Assembly (NCBI RefSeq): GCF_005490785.1
Contig: NZ_CP027295.1
Span: forward strand, 2,480,001-2,544,000
Length of the DNA stretch: 64,000 bases
Direction of reading: 5' to 3'
From: Brachybacterium sp. SGAir0954
GTDB lineage: Bacteria; Actinomycetota; Actinomycetes; Actinomycetales; Dermabacteraceae
The translations under genes and the position numbers were made by a program. Positions 15,969-24,812 of the stretch are shown here, in pieces. Every line of letters starts with the position of its first letter. Within the stretch, counting starts at the first letter, position 1. The notes beneath the pieces are model-generated. The model searched no databases and was not told the origin of the DNA. It was given only the letters and a program-made list of their open reading frames with translations.

Positions 15969-16438
15969 CGGCGGAACCTCGCCTCGGGGCGGCCTGCGAG
16001 GGCGATGGTCAGCATCTCGGTGAACCTCTCGTTCATCGGGGGCGGGGCGTCGATCGGGAACCACCGGGCCTCGGTGTTCTCGCCGTCCGCGGGATGGGGG
16101 TCCCCGTCCTCGTGCTCGCACAGGAAGCACAGGTCGAGGTACTCGGCGACGTCGCCGTTGGGGTAGGTGACGGGGCCGACGGTCCTCACGTCGATCAGGC
16201 GCAGCGCCCGGCAGCGCACGCCGGCCTCCTCGAGCACCTCGCGCTCGGCGGCGACGGCCGGCTCCTCCCCCGGGTCGATGATGCCGGTGACGGGGGTCCA
16301 GGCGCCGTTGTCGGCGCGGCGCACGGCGAGCATCCGGCGGCGATCCGCGTCGAGCACGATCGCGGTGACACCGCTCATCCACAGCGGGGCGTGGCCGATC
16401 CGCTCGCGCAGGGCGAGCACGAACTCGGGCGTGGCCAT
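15965..16438 (-). CDS. Nudix hydrolase
   Basis: A 157-residue Nudix protein. The complete Nudix box runs from about residue 51 (GIIDPGEEPA, then AEREVLEEAGV), including the REVLEE catalytic helix that binds Mg2+. The family hydrolyses nucleoside diphosphates linked to another group. It shows the SGVTAIVLDADRRRMLAVRR opening and the EARWFPIDAPPPMNER tail of an actinobacterial subgroup. The start ATG at 16438 is preceded by GAGGAGC. It overlaps the following hypothetical gene by 4 nt. The substrate cannot be assigned. Confidence 0.9.
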   Translation of the reverse strand: MATPEFVLALRERIGHAPLWMSGVTAIVLDADRRRMLAVRRADNGAWTPVTGIIDPGEEPAVAAEREVLEEAGVRCRALRLIDVRTVGPVTYPNGDVAEYLDLCFLCEHEDGDPHPADGENTEARWFPIDAPPPMNERFTEMLTIALAGRPEARFRR

Positions 16439-16466
16439 GGTGCTCCTCGGGAAGTGCCGGGGGTGG

Positions 16467-17048
16467 TCAGTCGGTCAGCGGGCGGCCCTGCGCATCGCGG
16501 GTGAAGGGCTCCGCCTTGGCGAGGATCATGATGCCCTCGATGAGGCCCCACAGGTGGCCGGCGCCGCAGGTGAGGATCGTGACGATGATCTGGACGACGC
16601 CGATCGCGGTGTACCCCAGCAGGAAGCGGTGCACGCCGAAGCCGCCGAGGAAGATCCCCATCAGCCCCGCGAGAAGCCTGCTCGTGCCGATCTGGCCGGG
16701 TGCCCCGTGGAGGGGCGCGGGCACGGCCCCTCCCTGCGGTGCGGCGCCGTAGGGCGATCCGCCGTACGGGGCCCCTGCCGAGGGTGCGCCCGCCGAGGGG
16801 ATACCGTCGCCGTAGGGATCCGCCGGGGCCGGGTGCCAGGAGGGCTCCGCGCGCGGTGCCGCCCACGGGTCATGGTCGGCCGGTGCGGCCGACCCGACGG
16901 ACTGCGGGGGCGCGGCCCACGGGTCCTGGGGTCCTCCGGAGGACAGGTCACCCGACCCCGCGCCGTACGGGTCCCGGCCCCCGGGCTGGGGCGCTCCGTA
17001 GGGGTCGACGGGGTGGTCACCGGGTCGCTGCGGGTCCGTGGAGCTCAT
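16467..17048 (-). CDS. TM2-domain membrane protein with Pro/Gly/Tyr-rich N-terminus
   Basis: A 193-residue protein. Residues 1 to about 115 are low-complexity Pro/Gly/Ala/Tyr with repeated DPYG and AAPYG-like units, probably disordered. Residues about 120-185 form a TM2 domain: two membrane helices (LLAGLMGIFLGGFGVHRFLL and IGVVQIIVTILTCGAGHLWG) joined by a short turn, with the family's GxxGxHRFYLG-like motif present as GGFGVHRFLLGY. The ATG at 17048 is chosen over the GTG at 17057 because a TACTGT -10 ends 7 nt upstream of it. Function unknown; TM2 proteins are widespread in actinobacteria. Confidence 0.85.
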   Translation of the reverse strand: MSSTDPQRPGDHPVDPYGAPQPGGRDPYGAGSGDLSSGGPQDPWAAPPQSVGSAAPADHDPWAAPRAEPSWHPAPADPYGDGIPSAGAPSAGAPYGGSPYGAAPQGGAVPAPLHGAPGQIGTSRLLAGLMGIFLGGFGVHRFLLGYTAIGVVQIIVTILTCGAGHLWGLIEGIMILAKAEPFTRDAQGRPLTD

Positions 17049-17055
17049 GGGCACC

Positions 17056-17061
17056 ACAGTA
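17056..17061 (-). promoter_or_regulatory. -10 hexamer TACTGT, probable leaderless promoter of the TM2 gene
   Basis: On the minus strand TACTGT ends 7 nt before the ATG at 17048, and no Shine-Dalgarno is present. It overlaps the alternative GTG start at 17057. Confidence 0.5.
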
Positions 17062-17079
17062 CCGGCGACCCGGCGCCGC

Positions 17080-19290
17080 TCAGCGCTTGCGCTTCTCGCG
17101 GATCCGGACGCCGATCACGACGGGTGAGCCGGTGAACTCGAAATCCTCGCGGAGGCGGCGCTCGATGAAGCGGCGGTAGCCGTGCTCGAGGAAGCCGGTC
17201 GCGAAGATGACGAAGCGCGGCGGGCGCGTGCGGGCCTGGGTCGCGAAGAGGATCCGCGACTGCTTGCCGCCGCGCAGCGGATGCGGGTGCGCCGCGACGA
17301 GCGTGCCGAGGAAGGCGTTGAGGCGCCCGGTCGGGATGCGCTGGTCCCAGGACTCGAGGGCCTGCTCGAGCGCCGGCACGAGCTTCTCCGCGTGACGTCC
17401 CGTCTTGGCGGAGAGGTTCACGCGCGGCGCCCAGGAGACGTGGCCGAGGTCCTTCTCAATCTCGAACTCGAGCTGGTGGCGGCGCTCCTCGTCCAGGAGG
17501 TCCCACTTGTTGAAGGCGAGCACGAGCGCGCGCCCGGATTCCAGGACCATGTCGATGATCTTGAGGTCCTGGGTGGAGATCGGCTCGTTCGCCTCGATGA
17601 GGACGACGGCGACCTCGGCCCGGTCCAGGGCGGAGCGGGTGCGCAGCGAGGCGTAGTAGTCCGCGCCGGAGGACTGCAGCACGCGGCGGCGGATGCCGGC
17701 CGTGTCCACGAAGGTCCACTCCTTGCCGCCGAGGGTGATCTTCTCGTCGACCGGGTCACGCGTGGTGCCCGCGAGGTCGTCGACGACGACGCGCCGCTCC
17801 CCCGCGAGCCGGTTCAGCAGCGAGGACTTGCCGACGTTCGGCCGGCCCACGAGGGCGATGCGCCGCGGCCCGTGGTCCACGGCGTCGCCGCGGCCCTCCT
17901 CGGGGAGCACGGCGAGCACGGCGTCGAGCAGGTCGCCGGAGCCGCGGCCATGGAGCGCGGAGACCGGGAACGGCTCCCCCAGCCCCAGGTTCCACAGGGC
18001 GGCGGCCTCGAGCTCGCCGCGCTGGTCGTCGACCTTGTTGGCGACGAGCACGATCGGGCGCTGCGAGCGGCGCAGCACCTTCAGCAGCTGCTCGTCGGTG
18101 GTCGTGATGCCGACGTTCGCGTCGACCACGAACATGACGACGTCCGCGAGCTCGACCGCGACCTCCGCCTGCTCGGCGACGCGGTAGGCGATGCCGTCGA
18201 CCTTCTCCTCCCAGCCGCCGGTGTCGACGAGCCAGAAGTCCTTCCCGGCCCACTCGGCTTCGTAGAACACGCGGTCGCGGGTCACGCCGGGGACGTCCTC
18301 GACGACGGCCTCGCGGCGGCCGAGGATGCGGTTGACCAGGGTCGACTTGCCGACGTTGGGGCGGCCGACGACGGCGACGACCGGCAGGTTCGGCGCCGGG
18401 TCCCCGTAGCCGAGGTCCTCGAGGTCGTCCGCGTCCAGGAGGGCGAGGTCGTCGGCGTCGAGGTCGAAGTCCTCGAGGCCGGCGCGCAGGGCGGCCTCGA
18501 CCGCGTCGTCGTCGCTCGTGTCGAGTCCCGCGCCGGCGGCGGCAGGGGCAGTGCCGCCGGCGGCGGGGGCGGTGGCGGAGGCGGTGCGGGCCTGCTCGAC
18601 GAGCTCGAGCACGGCGGCGACGACCTCGGTCACGCCGCGGCCCGTCGTGTCGACCTCGTGGACGCCGTCGGCCGCGGTCGCGAACTCGGAGACGGTCGCG
18701 TCGTCGCGGTCGCGGCGCAGCACCTGGTCCTCCATGCGCTCGCGGGACTCCTCCGAGTCGGGGAGCCCCAGCTCCTGCGCGCGGCGGCGCATGCGCTCCT
18801 CGGGGCTCGCGGTGAGCAGCACCCGCACGGCGGCGTCGGGGGCGACGACGGTCGTGATGTCACGGCCCTCGGCGACGCAGCTGCCGCGCTCGGCGGCGGT
18901 CGCGAACAGCAGCTCCCGCTGCCGGCGCTGGAGCACGGGCCGCACCAGGGTGTTGGTGGCGACGGCGCTGACCTGCTGGGAGATACGCTCGCTGCGGATC
19001 TCCCCGGTCACGTCCTCGCCGTCGACGACGACGCTCGCCCCGGCCGGGTCGGTCCCCAGCTCGAGGTCGAGGGCCTCGGCGACGCGCGCCACGGTCTCCT
19101 GGTCGGTGAGGGCCACGTCGTTCTCGAGGCACCACCAGGTCACCGCCCGGTACATGGCGCCGGTGTCGAGCATGCCGCCGTCCAGCGCCTCCGCGACGAG
19201 GCGGGAGACGGTGGACTTGCCGGAGCCGGCGGGGCCGTCGATCGCGATGGTCACGCCGCCGGGGGCGGTCGAGGGAGCGCTGGTGTGCAT
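17080..19290 (-). CDS. cmk-der: Bifunctional cytidylate kinase / ribosome-assembly GTPase Der
   Basis: A 736-residue fusion. Residues about 12-235 are cytidylate kinase (P-loop GPAGSGKST, then [14 protein letters not shown]), which makes CDP and dCDP. Residues about 235-300 are an Ala/Asp-rich linker. Residues about 300-736 are Der/EngA, a double GTPase needed for 50S assembly: G1 motifs GRPNVGKST and [10 protein letters not shown]4 motifs NKVD and NKWD, and a KH-like C-terminal domain. The fusion is known in several actinobacteria; the genes are adjacent in most others. The ATG is placed 6 nt behind a TATCCT -10, so the mRNA is probably leaderless and separate from tyrA. Confidence 0.95.
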   Translation of the reverse strand: MHTSAPSTAPGGVTIAIDGPAGSGKSTVSRLVAEALDGGMLDTGAMYRAVTWWCLENDVALTDQETVARVAEALDLELGTDPAGASVVVDGEDVTGEIRSERISQQVSAVATNTLVRPVLQRRQRELLFATAAERGSCVAEGRDITTVVAPDAAVRVLLTASPEERMRRRAQELGLPDSEESRERMEDQVLRRDRDDATVSEFATAADGVHEVDTTGRGVTEVVAAVLELVEQARTASATAPAAGGTAPAAAGAGLDTSDDDAVEAALRAGLEDFDLDADDLALLDADDLEDLGYGDPAPNLPVVAVVGRPNVGKSTLVNRILGRREAVVEDVPGVTRDRVFYEAEWAGKDFWLVDTGGWEEKVDGIAYRVAEQAEVAVELADVVMFVVDANVGITTTDEQLLKVLRRSQRPIVLVANKVDDQRGELEAAALWNLGLGEPFPVSALHGRGSGDLLDAVLAVLPEEGRGDAVDHGPRRIALVGRPNVGKSSLLNRLAGERRVVVDDLAGTTRDPVDEKITLGGKEWTFVDTAGIRRRVLQSSGADYYASLRTRSALDRAEVAVVLIEANEPISTQDLKIIDMVLESGRALVLAFNKWDLLDEERRHQLEFEIEKDLGHVSWAPRVNLSAKTGRHAEKLVPALEQALESWDQRIPTGRLNAFLGTLVAAHPHPLRGGKQSRILFATQARTRPPRFVIFATGFLEHGYRRFIERRLREDFEFTGSPVVIGVRIREKRKR

Positions 19291-19296
19291 CCGTCA

Positions 19297-19302
19297 AGGA
19301 TA
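19297..19302 (-). promoter_or_regulatory. -10 hexamer TATCCT, probable leaderless promoter of cmk-der
   Basis: On the minus strand TATCCT ends 6 nt before the ATG at 19290. It lies in the 20-nt gap behind tyrA. The gene can therefore be transcribed independently of the rluB-tyrA unit. Confidence 0.5.
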
Positions 19303-19310
19303 CGGGGCGC

Positions 19311-20426
19311 TCAGGCGTCGGCCACCGTCCAGCCGCGCTCGGTGAGCGATCTCGTGAGCAGGTTCTCGGCGCGGACGTCCACGGCGATGTGCGCGAGGCC
19401 CACCGGCTGCCCGAGCGTGTGCTCGAGACGGAGGTCCTCGAGGTTCACGCCGATCTCGCCCATCTCGGTCAGCAGGCGGCCCAGCTCGCCCGGGCTGTCC
19501 GGGACGAGCACGACGACCGTCGCGAAGGAGTCGGTGGCCCCGCCGTGCTTGCCGGGGATGCGCCGCACCCCGCGGTTGCCGTCGGCGACGAGGTCCGCGA
19601 TCGCGCGCCGGGACCCGAGCTCCGGGCGCGGATCGCCCTCGAGGGTGCCGAGCGCCGCGATGACGTCGTCGAGCCGCTCGCGCAGCCCCTGCAGCACACC
19701 GCCCACGGCGGCCGCGTTCGCGCCGAGGATCTCGACCCAGAGCCGGGCGTCGGAGTCCGCGATGCGGGTCGTGTCCCGCAGTCCCTGGCCGGCGAGGCCG
19801 AGGGCCTGCTCCGTCGGCTCGAGCAGGCTCGTCGCGAGCAGGCTCGAGAGCACCTGCGGCACGTGGGAGACGTGGGCGACCGCGTCGTCGTGCGCCGCGG
19901 CGTCCATGACCACCGGCACGGCGCCGATCTCCGTCGCGAGGCCCCGGAGCACGCTCGCGGCGCCATCGCGGGTCGCGGGGTGCGGGACCACGACGAAGGG
20001 CCGGCCCTGGAAGAGGTCGCTGCGCGAGGAGATGACGCCGGAGACCTCGCGGCCCGCCATCGGGTGGGCGCCGATGTAGCGCGGGAGGTCGGCGGGGGCG
20101 GCGAGGGCGCGCACGCCCTCGAGCACGGTGCCCTTGACGCTCGCGACGTCGGTCACGAGCGCCTCGGGGAAGCGGGCGAGGGCGTCGGCGACGAGCGTCG
20201 CGGCGACGTCGGGCGGCGCGGCGACGACGACGAGCCGCGGTTCGGGACCGCCCTCGACGGGCCGCTCCCCCACGCCGAGCTCGACGGCCAGGGCCGTGGT
20301 CCCCGGGGAGACGTCCTCGACCTGGACCCGGGCGCCCGCGCGGCCCAGCGCGAGGCCCAGGGAGCCGCCGATCAGCCCGGTCCCGATGATCCGCACCGGG
20401 GAGGGCACGAGCGCGTCGGCGCTCAC
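19311..20426 (-). CDS. tyrA: Prephenate dehydrogenase
   Basis: A 371-residue enzyme of tyrosine synthesis that oxidatively decarboxylates prephenate to 4-hydroxyphenylpyruvate. The N-terminal Rossmann motif is IGTGLIGGSLGLAL. The region around YIGAHPMAGREVSG holds the conserved substrate-binding histidine. The C-terminal 80 residues (ATVVVLVPDSPGELGRLL and onward) form an ACT domain, so tyrosine feedback is likely. The start is the GTG at 20426, which overlaps the rluB stop by 4 nt. The order rluB-tyrA-cmk is common in actinobacteria. Confidence 0.93.
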   Translation of the reverse strand: MSADALVPSPVRIIGTGLIGGSLGLALGRAGARVQVEDVSPGTTALAVELGVGERPVEGGPEPRLVVVAAPPDVAATLVADALARFPEALVTDVASVKGTVLEGVRALAAPADLPRYIGAHPMAGREVSGVISSRSDLFQGRPFVVVPHPATRDGAASVLRGLATEIGAVPVVMDAAAHDDAVAHVSHVPQVLSSLLATSLLEPTEQALGLAGQGLRDTTRIADSDARLWVEILGANAAAVGGVLQGLRERLDDVIAALGTLEGDPRPELGSRRAIADLVADGNRGVRRIPGKHGGATDSFATVVVLVPDSPGELGRLLTEMGEIGVNLEDLRLEHTLGQPVGLAHIAVDVRAENLLTRSLTERGWTVADA

Positions 20427-21379
20427 AGCCCCAGCTCCGCCATGAGCGTGCCGAGCTCGCGGCCCGTCAGCTCGCGGGTCGCGCCGGGGGCGAGGTCGCC
20501 CAGCAGGACCGGCCCGATCCGCGTGCGCATGAGGCCGGTCAGCTCGAAGCCCTGGGAGGCGAACATGCGGCGGACGATCCGGTTGCGGCCCTCGTGCAGG
20601 CTCACCTCGACGACGGCCTCGCGGCCGTCCTGGGCGAGCACCCGGGCGCGGTCGGCGCGCGCGGGGCCGTCCTCGAGCTCGACGCCGTCGCGCAGGGCCT
20701 TGACGAGACCGCGGGGCGGGCCGCCGGGCGCGTCGAAGCGGCACACGTACGTCTTCTCCACAGCGAAGGAGGGATGGGTCAGGCGGTGCGCGAGCTCACC
20801 GTCGTTCGTGAGCAGCAGCAGGCCCTCGGTCTCGTAGTCGAGGCGACCCACGTGGTAGAGCCGCTGGTCGTAGCGCTCGGTGAACTCCGTGAGATCGCGG
20901 CGACCCTCAGGATCGTGCATCGCGGAGACCACGTGCCGCGGCTTGTTGAGGACCACGGTGAGCTTCTTCTCGTCCAGCTGCAGCCGGCGCCCGTCCACGT
21001 GCACCGCCTGCGTGGCGGCATCGATCCGCAGGCCCTGCTCGGTGACGATCTCGCCGTCCACGCTCACGCGCCCCTGGGCGATGAGCGCCTCGCAGGCGCG
21101 GCGCGAGCCGAAGCCGGCGCGGGCGAGCACCTTCTGGAGGCGCTCGCCACCCTCCTGGTGATGGTCTCCCGGCTCGGATCCCGCGGCGGCGGGCGTCGTC
21201 CCCTTCCGGCCCTCGTCGTCACGCAGCGTGACCGTGCGCGGCGGGGTGAACGCGCTGCGTCGGCGCTGCCGCGACGTCCCGGTGCGCGCCCCGCGGTGAC
21301 CGCCCCGGCGTCCCCGTCCCTCGCCGGAGGCGTCCTTCCGGCCGTCGCCGCCGGCGCCCTGGCCCCGCGGGCCGGCCAT
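20423..21379 (-). CDS. rluB: 23S rRNA pseudouridine synthase of the RluB/RsuA family
   Basis: A 318-residue enzyme that isomerises uridine in rRNA. Residues 1 to about 75 are a disordered Gly/Arg-rich extension. An S4 RNA-binding domain follows (ERLQKVLARAGFGSRRACEA). The catalytic domain has the active-site Asp in GRLDYETEGLLLLTNDG and the C-terminal EVSLHEGRNRIVRRMF motif. The ATG at 21379 shares its first base with the TGA of parA (TGATG), a 1-nt overlap. In most actinobacteria scpA and scpB stand between parA and rluB; they are absent here. Confidence 0.92.
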   Translation of the reverse strand: MAGPRGQGAGGDGRKDASGEGRGRRGGHRGARTGTSRQRRRSAFTPPRTVTLRDDEGRKGTTPAAAGSEPGDHHQEGGERLQKVLARAGFGSRRACEALIAQGRVSVDGEIVTEQGLRIDAATQAVHVDGRRLQLDEKKLTVVLNKPRHVVSAMHDPEGRRDLTEFTERYDQRLYHVGRLDYETEGLLLLTNDGELAHRLTHPSFAVEKTYVCRFDAPGGPPRGLVKALRDGVELEDGPARADRARVLAQDGREAVVEVSLHEGRNRIVRRMFASQGFELTGLMRTRIGPVLLGDLAPGATRELTGRELGTLMAELGL

Positions 21380-22245
21380 CAGGCCGCGCCGCCGCGCGAG
21401 ATCAGCTCGCGGGCCAGCTGGCGGTAGGCGTCCGCGCCCTTGTTCGACGAGGCGAAGGAGATGATCGGCTCCGCCGCGACGGAGGCGTCGGGGAACTTCA
21501 CCGTGCGGTTGATCGTCGTGTGGAAGACCTTGTCCGGGAAGGCCTGCACGACGCGCTGGCACACCTCGCGGGCGTGCAGCGTGCGCGGGTCGAACATCGT
21601 GATGAGGATCCCGTCGATCTCGAGGCGCGGGTTGATGCGGTCCTGCACCTTCTCGATCGTCTCGACGAGCAGGGCCACGCCGCGCAGGGCGAAGTACTCC
21701 GCCTCGAGCGGGATCACCACGCCGTGGCTCGCTGCGAGGGCGTTGACGGTGAGCAGGCCCAGCGACGGCTGGCAGTCGATGATGATGACGTCGTAGTCGT
21801 CCGCGACGGGCCGCAGCACGCGGGCGAGCGCCATCTCACGGGCGACCTCGTTGACGAGCTGGACCTCCGCCGCGGAGAGGTCGATGTTCGCGGGCAGCAC
21901 GTCGAGGTTCTCGGTGCCGGTCTCCTGGATCACGTCGCGCACGTCGTGCTTGCGGTCCATGAGCAGGTTGTAGACCGTGACGTCGAGCTCGTAGGGGTTC
22001 ACCCCGGTGCCGGCGCTCAGCGCGCCCTGCGGGTCGAGGTCCACGAGCAGCACCTTGCGGCCGATCTCCGCGAGGGCCGCGCCGAGGTTGATGACGGAGG
22101 TCGTCTTCCCGACCCCGCCCTTCTGGTTGACCATCGAGATGATCCGCGCCGGTCCGTGCCCGTCGAGGGGCGCGGGCTCCGGCAGCTCGGGCATCGGCCG
22201 TCCCGTGGGGCCGAGGTCGATGTCCAGCTGCTGGTTCGCGTTCAC
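21379..22245 (-). CDS. Soj-like ParA ATPase of the xerD-parA-rluB cluster
   Basis: A 288-residue ParA ATPase with P-loop NQKGGVGKTTSVINLG at about residues 40-55, VLLVDLDPQGALSAGTGVNP and VIIIDCQPSLGLLTVNAL. This is the chromosomal cluster copy found between xerD and scpA in actinobacteria, thought to act in chromosome organisation. The GTG at 22245 is chosen, with AGGA 7 nt upstream; longer forms extend into Pro/Arg-rich sequence without family similarity. The stop overlaps the rluB start by 1 nt. Upstream, 167 nt separate it from xerD, with no other gene seen. Confidence 0.9.
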   Translation of the reverse strand: MNANQQLDIDLGPTGRPMPELPEPAPLDGHGPARIISMVNQKGGVGKTTSVINLGAALAEIGRKVLLVDLDPQGALSAGTGVNPYELDVTVYNLLMDRKHDVRDVIQETGTENLDVLPANIDLSAAEVQLVNEVAREMALARVLRPVADDYDVIIIDCQPSLGLLTVNALAASHGVVIPLEAEYFALRGVALLVETIEKVQDRINPRLEIDGILITMFDPRTLHAREVCQRVVQAFPDKVFHTTINRTVKFPDASVAAEPIISFASSNKGADAYRQLARELISRGGAA

Positions 22246-22412
22246 GGAGGAGTCCTGTCGTCGGCGTCGTGGTCGTGCGGGGCGCGCCGCCGTGGCGGAG
22301 GCGCCGAGGGGGCCGACGAGCGGCCCCAGCCCCGGGAGGGACGGCTGAGGACAGCCGCCCGGCAGTGGTGTGCCCTCGCTCCCCTGCCCGGGGGCGATCC
22401 GGCCGCCCAAGT

Positions 22413-23396
22413 CTAAGCCCCCGCTCCGGACCGCGGATGGGCGCTCGCGTGGATCTCGCGCAGCGAGTCCACGGTCACCTGCGTGTAGAGCTGGGTCGTG
22501 GTGACCGAGGCGTGCCCGAGCAGCTCCTGCACGCTGCGGACGTCCGCCCCGCCCTGGAGCAGGTGCGTCGCGTACGAATGGCGCAGCGTGTGCGGGCTCA
22601 CCGCCTCGGCGAGACCGGCGTCCTCCGCGGCGCGCCGCACCACCTGCCAGGCGGCCTGCCGCGTGAGCCGCGTCCCCCGCGAGCCCAGGAAGATCGCCGG
22701 GGTGCCGGGGCCGCGAGCGGCGAGGGCGGGCCGGGCACGGGTCAGGTAGGCGTCGAGGGCGTCGAGGGCGAAGGAGCCGACGGGCACCGTGCGCTGCTTG
22801 TCGCCCTTGCCGTGCAGCAGTGCCGCCCGCTGCTCACGGTCCACGTCGTCCACGTCCAGTCCGATCGCCTCAGAGATCCGGGCGCCGAGGCCGTAGAGCA
22901 CCTCGAGCAGGGCCCGGTCGCGCAGCGCGCGCTCTGCGGGGAGCGCGCCGGTGCCGGGCCGGCCCGCGGCCTCGATGAGCTCGAGCACCTGGTCCACGGG
23001 CAGCGGGTGCGGCAGCCGCGAGGGCAGCGCAGGGCCGGGCACGAGCCGGGTCGGGTCCCCGGTCTCCGATGCGCGCTCGGCGTCGAGGAAGGCGTGGAGA
23101 CCGCGGACGGCGGCGAGGGCGCGGGCGGCGGAGGCGGCGGCGAGGGGGGCGCCGCCGTCCTCCCCGGTGCGCAGCGCGCGCACCCAGGCGGCGGCGTCCT
23201 CCGTGCTGACCGCGGCGGCCTCGGTGCCGGTGCGGTCCAGGTGACCGAGGTAGCGCAGCAGGTCCCGCCGGTAGGCGGCGAGGGTGTTCTCGGAGAGTCC
23301 GCGCTCGATGCGCAGGTGGCTCAGGTACTGCTCGAGCAGGCGGCGGTGGGCCGGGCGCAGGTCGTCCGCGTCCGGTATCACCGCCGGCCCGCTCAC
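22413..23396 (-). CDS. xerD: Site-specific tyrosine recombinase XerD
   Basis: A 327-residue recombinase that resolves chromosome dimers at dif together with XerC. Residues about 14-110 are the SAM-like core-binding domain ([20 protein letters not shown]). The catalytic domain shows the conserved Arg in [11 protein letters not shown], Lys in [13 protein letters not shown], His-x-x-Arg in [14 protein letters not shown], His in [13 protein letters not shown] and the nucleophile Tyr in the same stretch. The start GTG overlaps the ctaB stop by 4 nt, so the two are co-translated. Its place before parA is the usual actinobacterial order for xerD rather than xerC. Confidence 0.93.
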   Translation of the reverse strand: MSGPAVIPDADDLRPAHRRLLEQYLSHLRIERGLSENTLAAYRRDLLRYLGHLDRTGTEAAAVSTEDAAAWVRALRTGEDGGAPLAAASAARALAAVRGLHAFLDAERASETGDPTRLVPGPALPSRLPHPLPVDQVLELIEAAGRPGTGALPAERALRDRALLEVLYGLGARISEAIGLDVDDVDREQRAALLHGKGDKQRTVPVGSFALDALDAYLTRARPALAARGPGTPAIFLGSRGTRLTRQAAWQVVRRAAEDAGLAEAVSPHTLRHSYATHLLQGGADVRSVQELLGHASVTTTQLYTQVTVDSLREIHASAHPRSGAGA

Positions 23397-24433
23397 AGGT
23401 GCACGAAGGGATCGACCGCGAGGGCCACGAAGAGCACGGTGAGGTACGTGATCGAGCCGTGGAAGACGACCATCGGGTCGAGCTTCTTCCCGGTGAGGCC
23501 CTTCCGGGTGCGCAGCGCGTAGCGGCCCACGAGGAAGCCGAACCAGGCGCCGGAGCCGAGGGCGGCGACGGTGTAGACGATCCCGGTGTGGCCCAGCGGG
23601 ATGATCGCGAGGCTCGAGGCGATCATGAGCGTGGTGTGCAGGATCATCTGCCGCGCCACGGAGGAGCGGGAGGCGACGACGGGCAGCATCGGCACGCCCG
23701 CGGTCTCGTAGTCGCGGGAGAACTTCTCGGCGAGCGGCCAGTAGTGCGGCGGCGTCCAGAAGAAGATGACGAGGAAGAGCAGCACCGCGGTCCAGGACAC
23801 GGTGCCGGTCACGGCCGACCATCCGATGAGCACGGGCATGCAGCCGGCGACGCCGCCCCAGACGATGTTCTGGCTCGTGCGTCGCTTGAGGATCATCGTG
23901 TAGAAGACGACGTACAGCAGGATCGCGGCGACCGCGAGCACGGCGGACATCACGTTGACCAGGGCCCCGAGCCACAGCGCGGAGACCACGGAGAGCGCGA
24001 TGCCGAAGACGAGCGCGGCCCGCGGGGAGACCTCGCCGGTGACGATCGGACGGTTCTTCGTCCGCTTCATCTTCGCGTCGATGTCGCGGTCGAGGTACAT
24101 GTTCAGGGTGTTCGCGCCGCCTGCGGCGAGGTAGCCGCCGATGAGCGTCCAGGCGATCAGCCATGGGTTCGGGAAGCCGCCCGCGGCGAGGAACATGGTG
24201 GGGATCGTCGTGATGAGCAGGAGCTCGATGATCCGCGGCTTCGTCAGCGCCACGTAGGGCTTGAGCACGGCGAGCACACGGCGCCAGGGGCTCGCCGCAA
24301 GGGCCGGCGTCGACGCGGGATCCGACGGCGCGGCCGCGGAGCTCTCCGCCCCCGCACCCTCATGATCCTGCCGCTGGACGCGCTGCTCGTGCTGGTCGGT
24401 GCCCTGCGAGGGCATTCCCGGGGTGGCGGTCAC
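23393..24433 (-). CDS. ctaB: Protoheme IX farnesyltransferase (heme O synthase)
   Basis: A 346-residue UbiA-family membrane enzyme that farnesylates heme b to heme O for cytochrome oxidase. The N-terminal 55 residues are disordered; about nine membrane helices follow. The prenyl-diphosphate-binding motif is [20 protein letters not shown], and the second motif is [13 protein letters not shown]. The start is GTG with AGGAAGGA 9 nt upstream. It is divergent from tkt, the common actinobacterial arrangement. No ctaA is present in the window. Confidence 0.93.
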   Translation of the reverse strand: MTATPGMPSQGTDQHEQRVQRQDHEGAGAESSAAAPSDPASTPALAASPWRRVLAVLKPYVALTKPRIIELLLITTIPTMFLAAGGFPNPWLIAWTLIGGYLAAGGANTLNMYLDRDIDAKMKRTKNRPIVTGEVSPRAALVFGIALSVVSALWLGALVNVMSAVLAVAAILLYVVFYTMILKRRTSQNIVWGGVAGCMPVLIGWSAVTGTVSWTAVLLFLVIFFWTPPHYWPLAEKFSRDYETAGVPMLPVVASRSSVARQMILHTTLMIASSLAIIPLGHTGIVYTVAALGSGAWFGFLVGRYALRTRKGLTGKKLDPMVVFHGSITYLTVLFVALAVDPFVHL

Positions 24434-24812
24434 CGCCCACCGTCCTTCCTGAGGTCGCGACGGTCCCGCCGCATGCAGACGGGTCCCAGTGTAGGTGCCG
24501 ACGAGGCCCAGGTGGGCGGTGCACGAGGGGTGAGTCGGGTGAGTCCGGGCACGGACGGCGCGCCGACATCCAGGTGTCTGTCAGCTCACTCCCGGGCCCC
24601 GGCGGCGCCGTCCCCCACGCCCGCAGACGCTCCGCCCTCGGCGAACCAGGGGCCCGTGGGACGGGACGGCTCGCCTCACCACCCCTCGTGCGCACTAAGG
24701 TGGACCCCGTCGCTCCGCGTCCCGCACCGAGCGCCGACGTCGCTTCCTGCGGGACGCAGAGCCTGTGATCCCGACGGCACAGGCCGTCACCCGGCGAAAG
24801 GAAGCACTCCCC
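24434..24812. promoter_or_regulatory. Divergent promoter region between ctaB and tkt
   Basis: A 379-nt stretch without a gene. Candidate -10 elements are TACACT on the minus strand (24488-24493) for ctaB and TAAGGT on the plus strand (24696-24701) for tkt; the latter would give a leader of about 105 nt. I see no convincing -35, operator or RNA gene. An in-frame ATC-initiated extension of tkt to 24765 is possible but lacks support. Confidence 0.4.

Noticed and set aside
17182-20079. A 965-codon plus-strand open frame opposite cmk-der and tyrA
   Set aside because: It is an antisense shadow caused by GC-rich codons; composition is Arg/Gly/Val/Glu-rich without motifs, while the minus strand encodes two recognisable enzymes.
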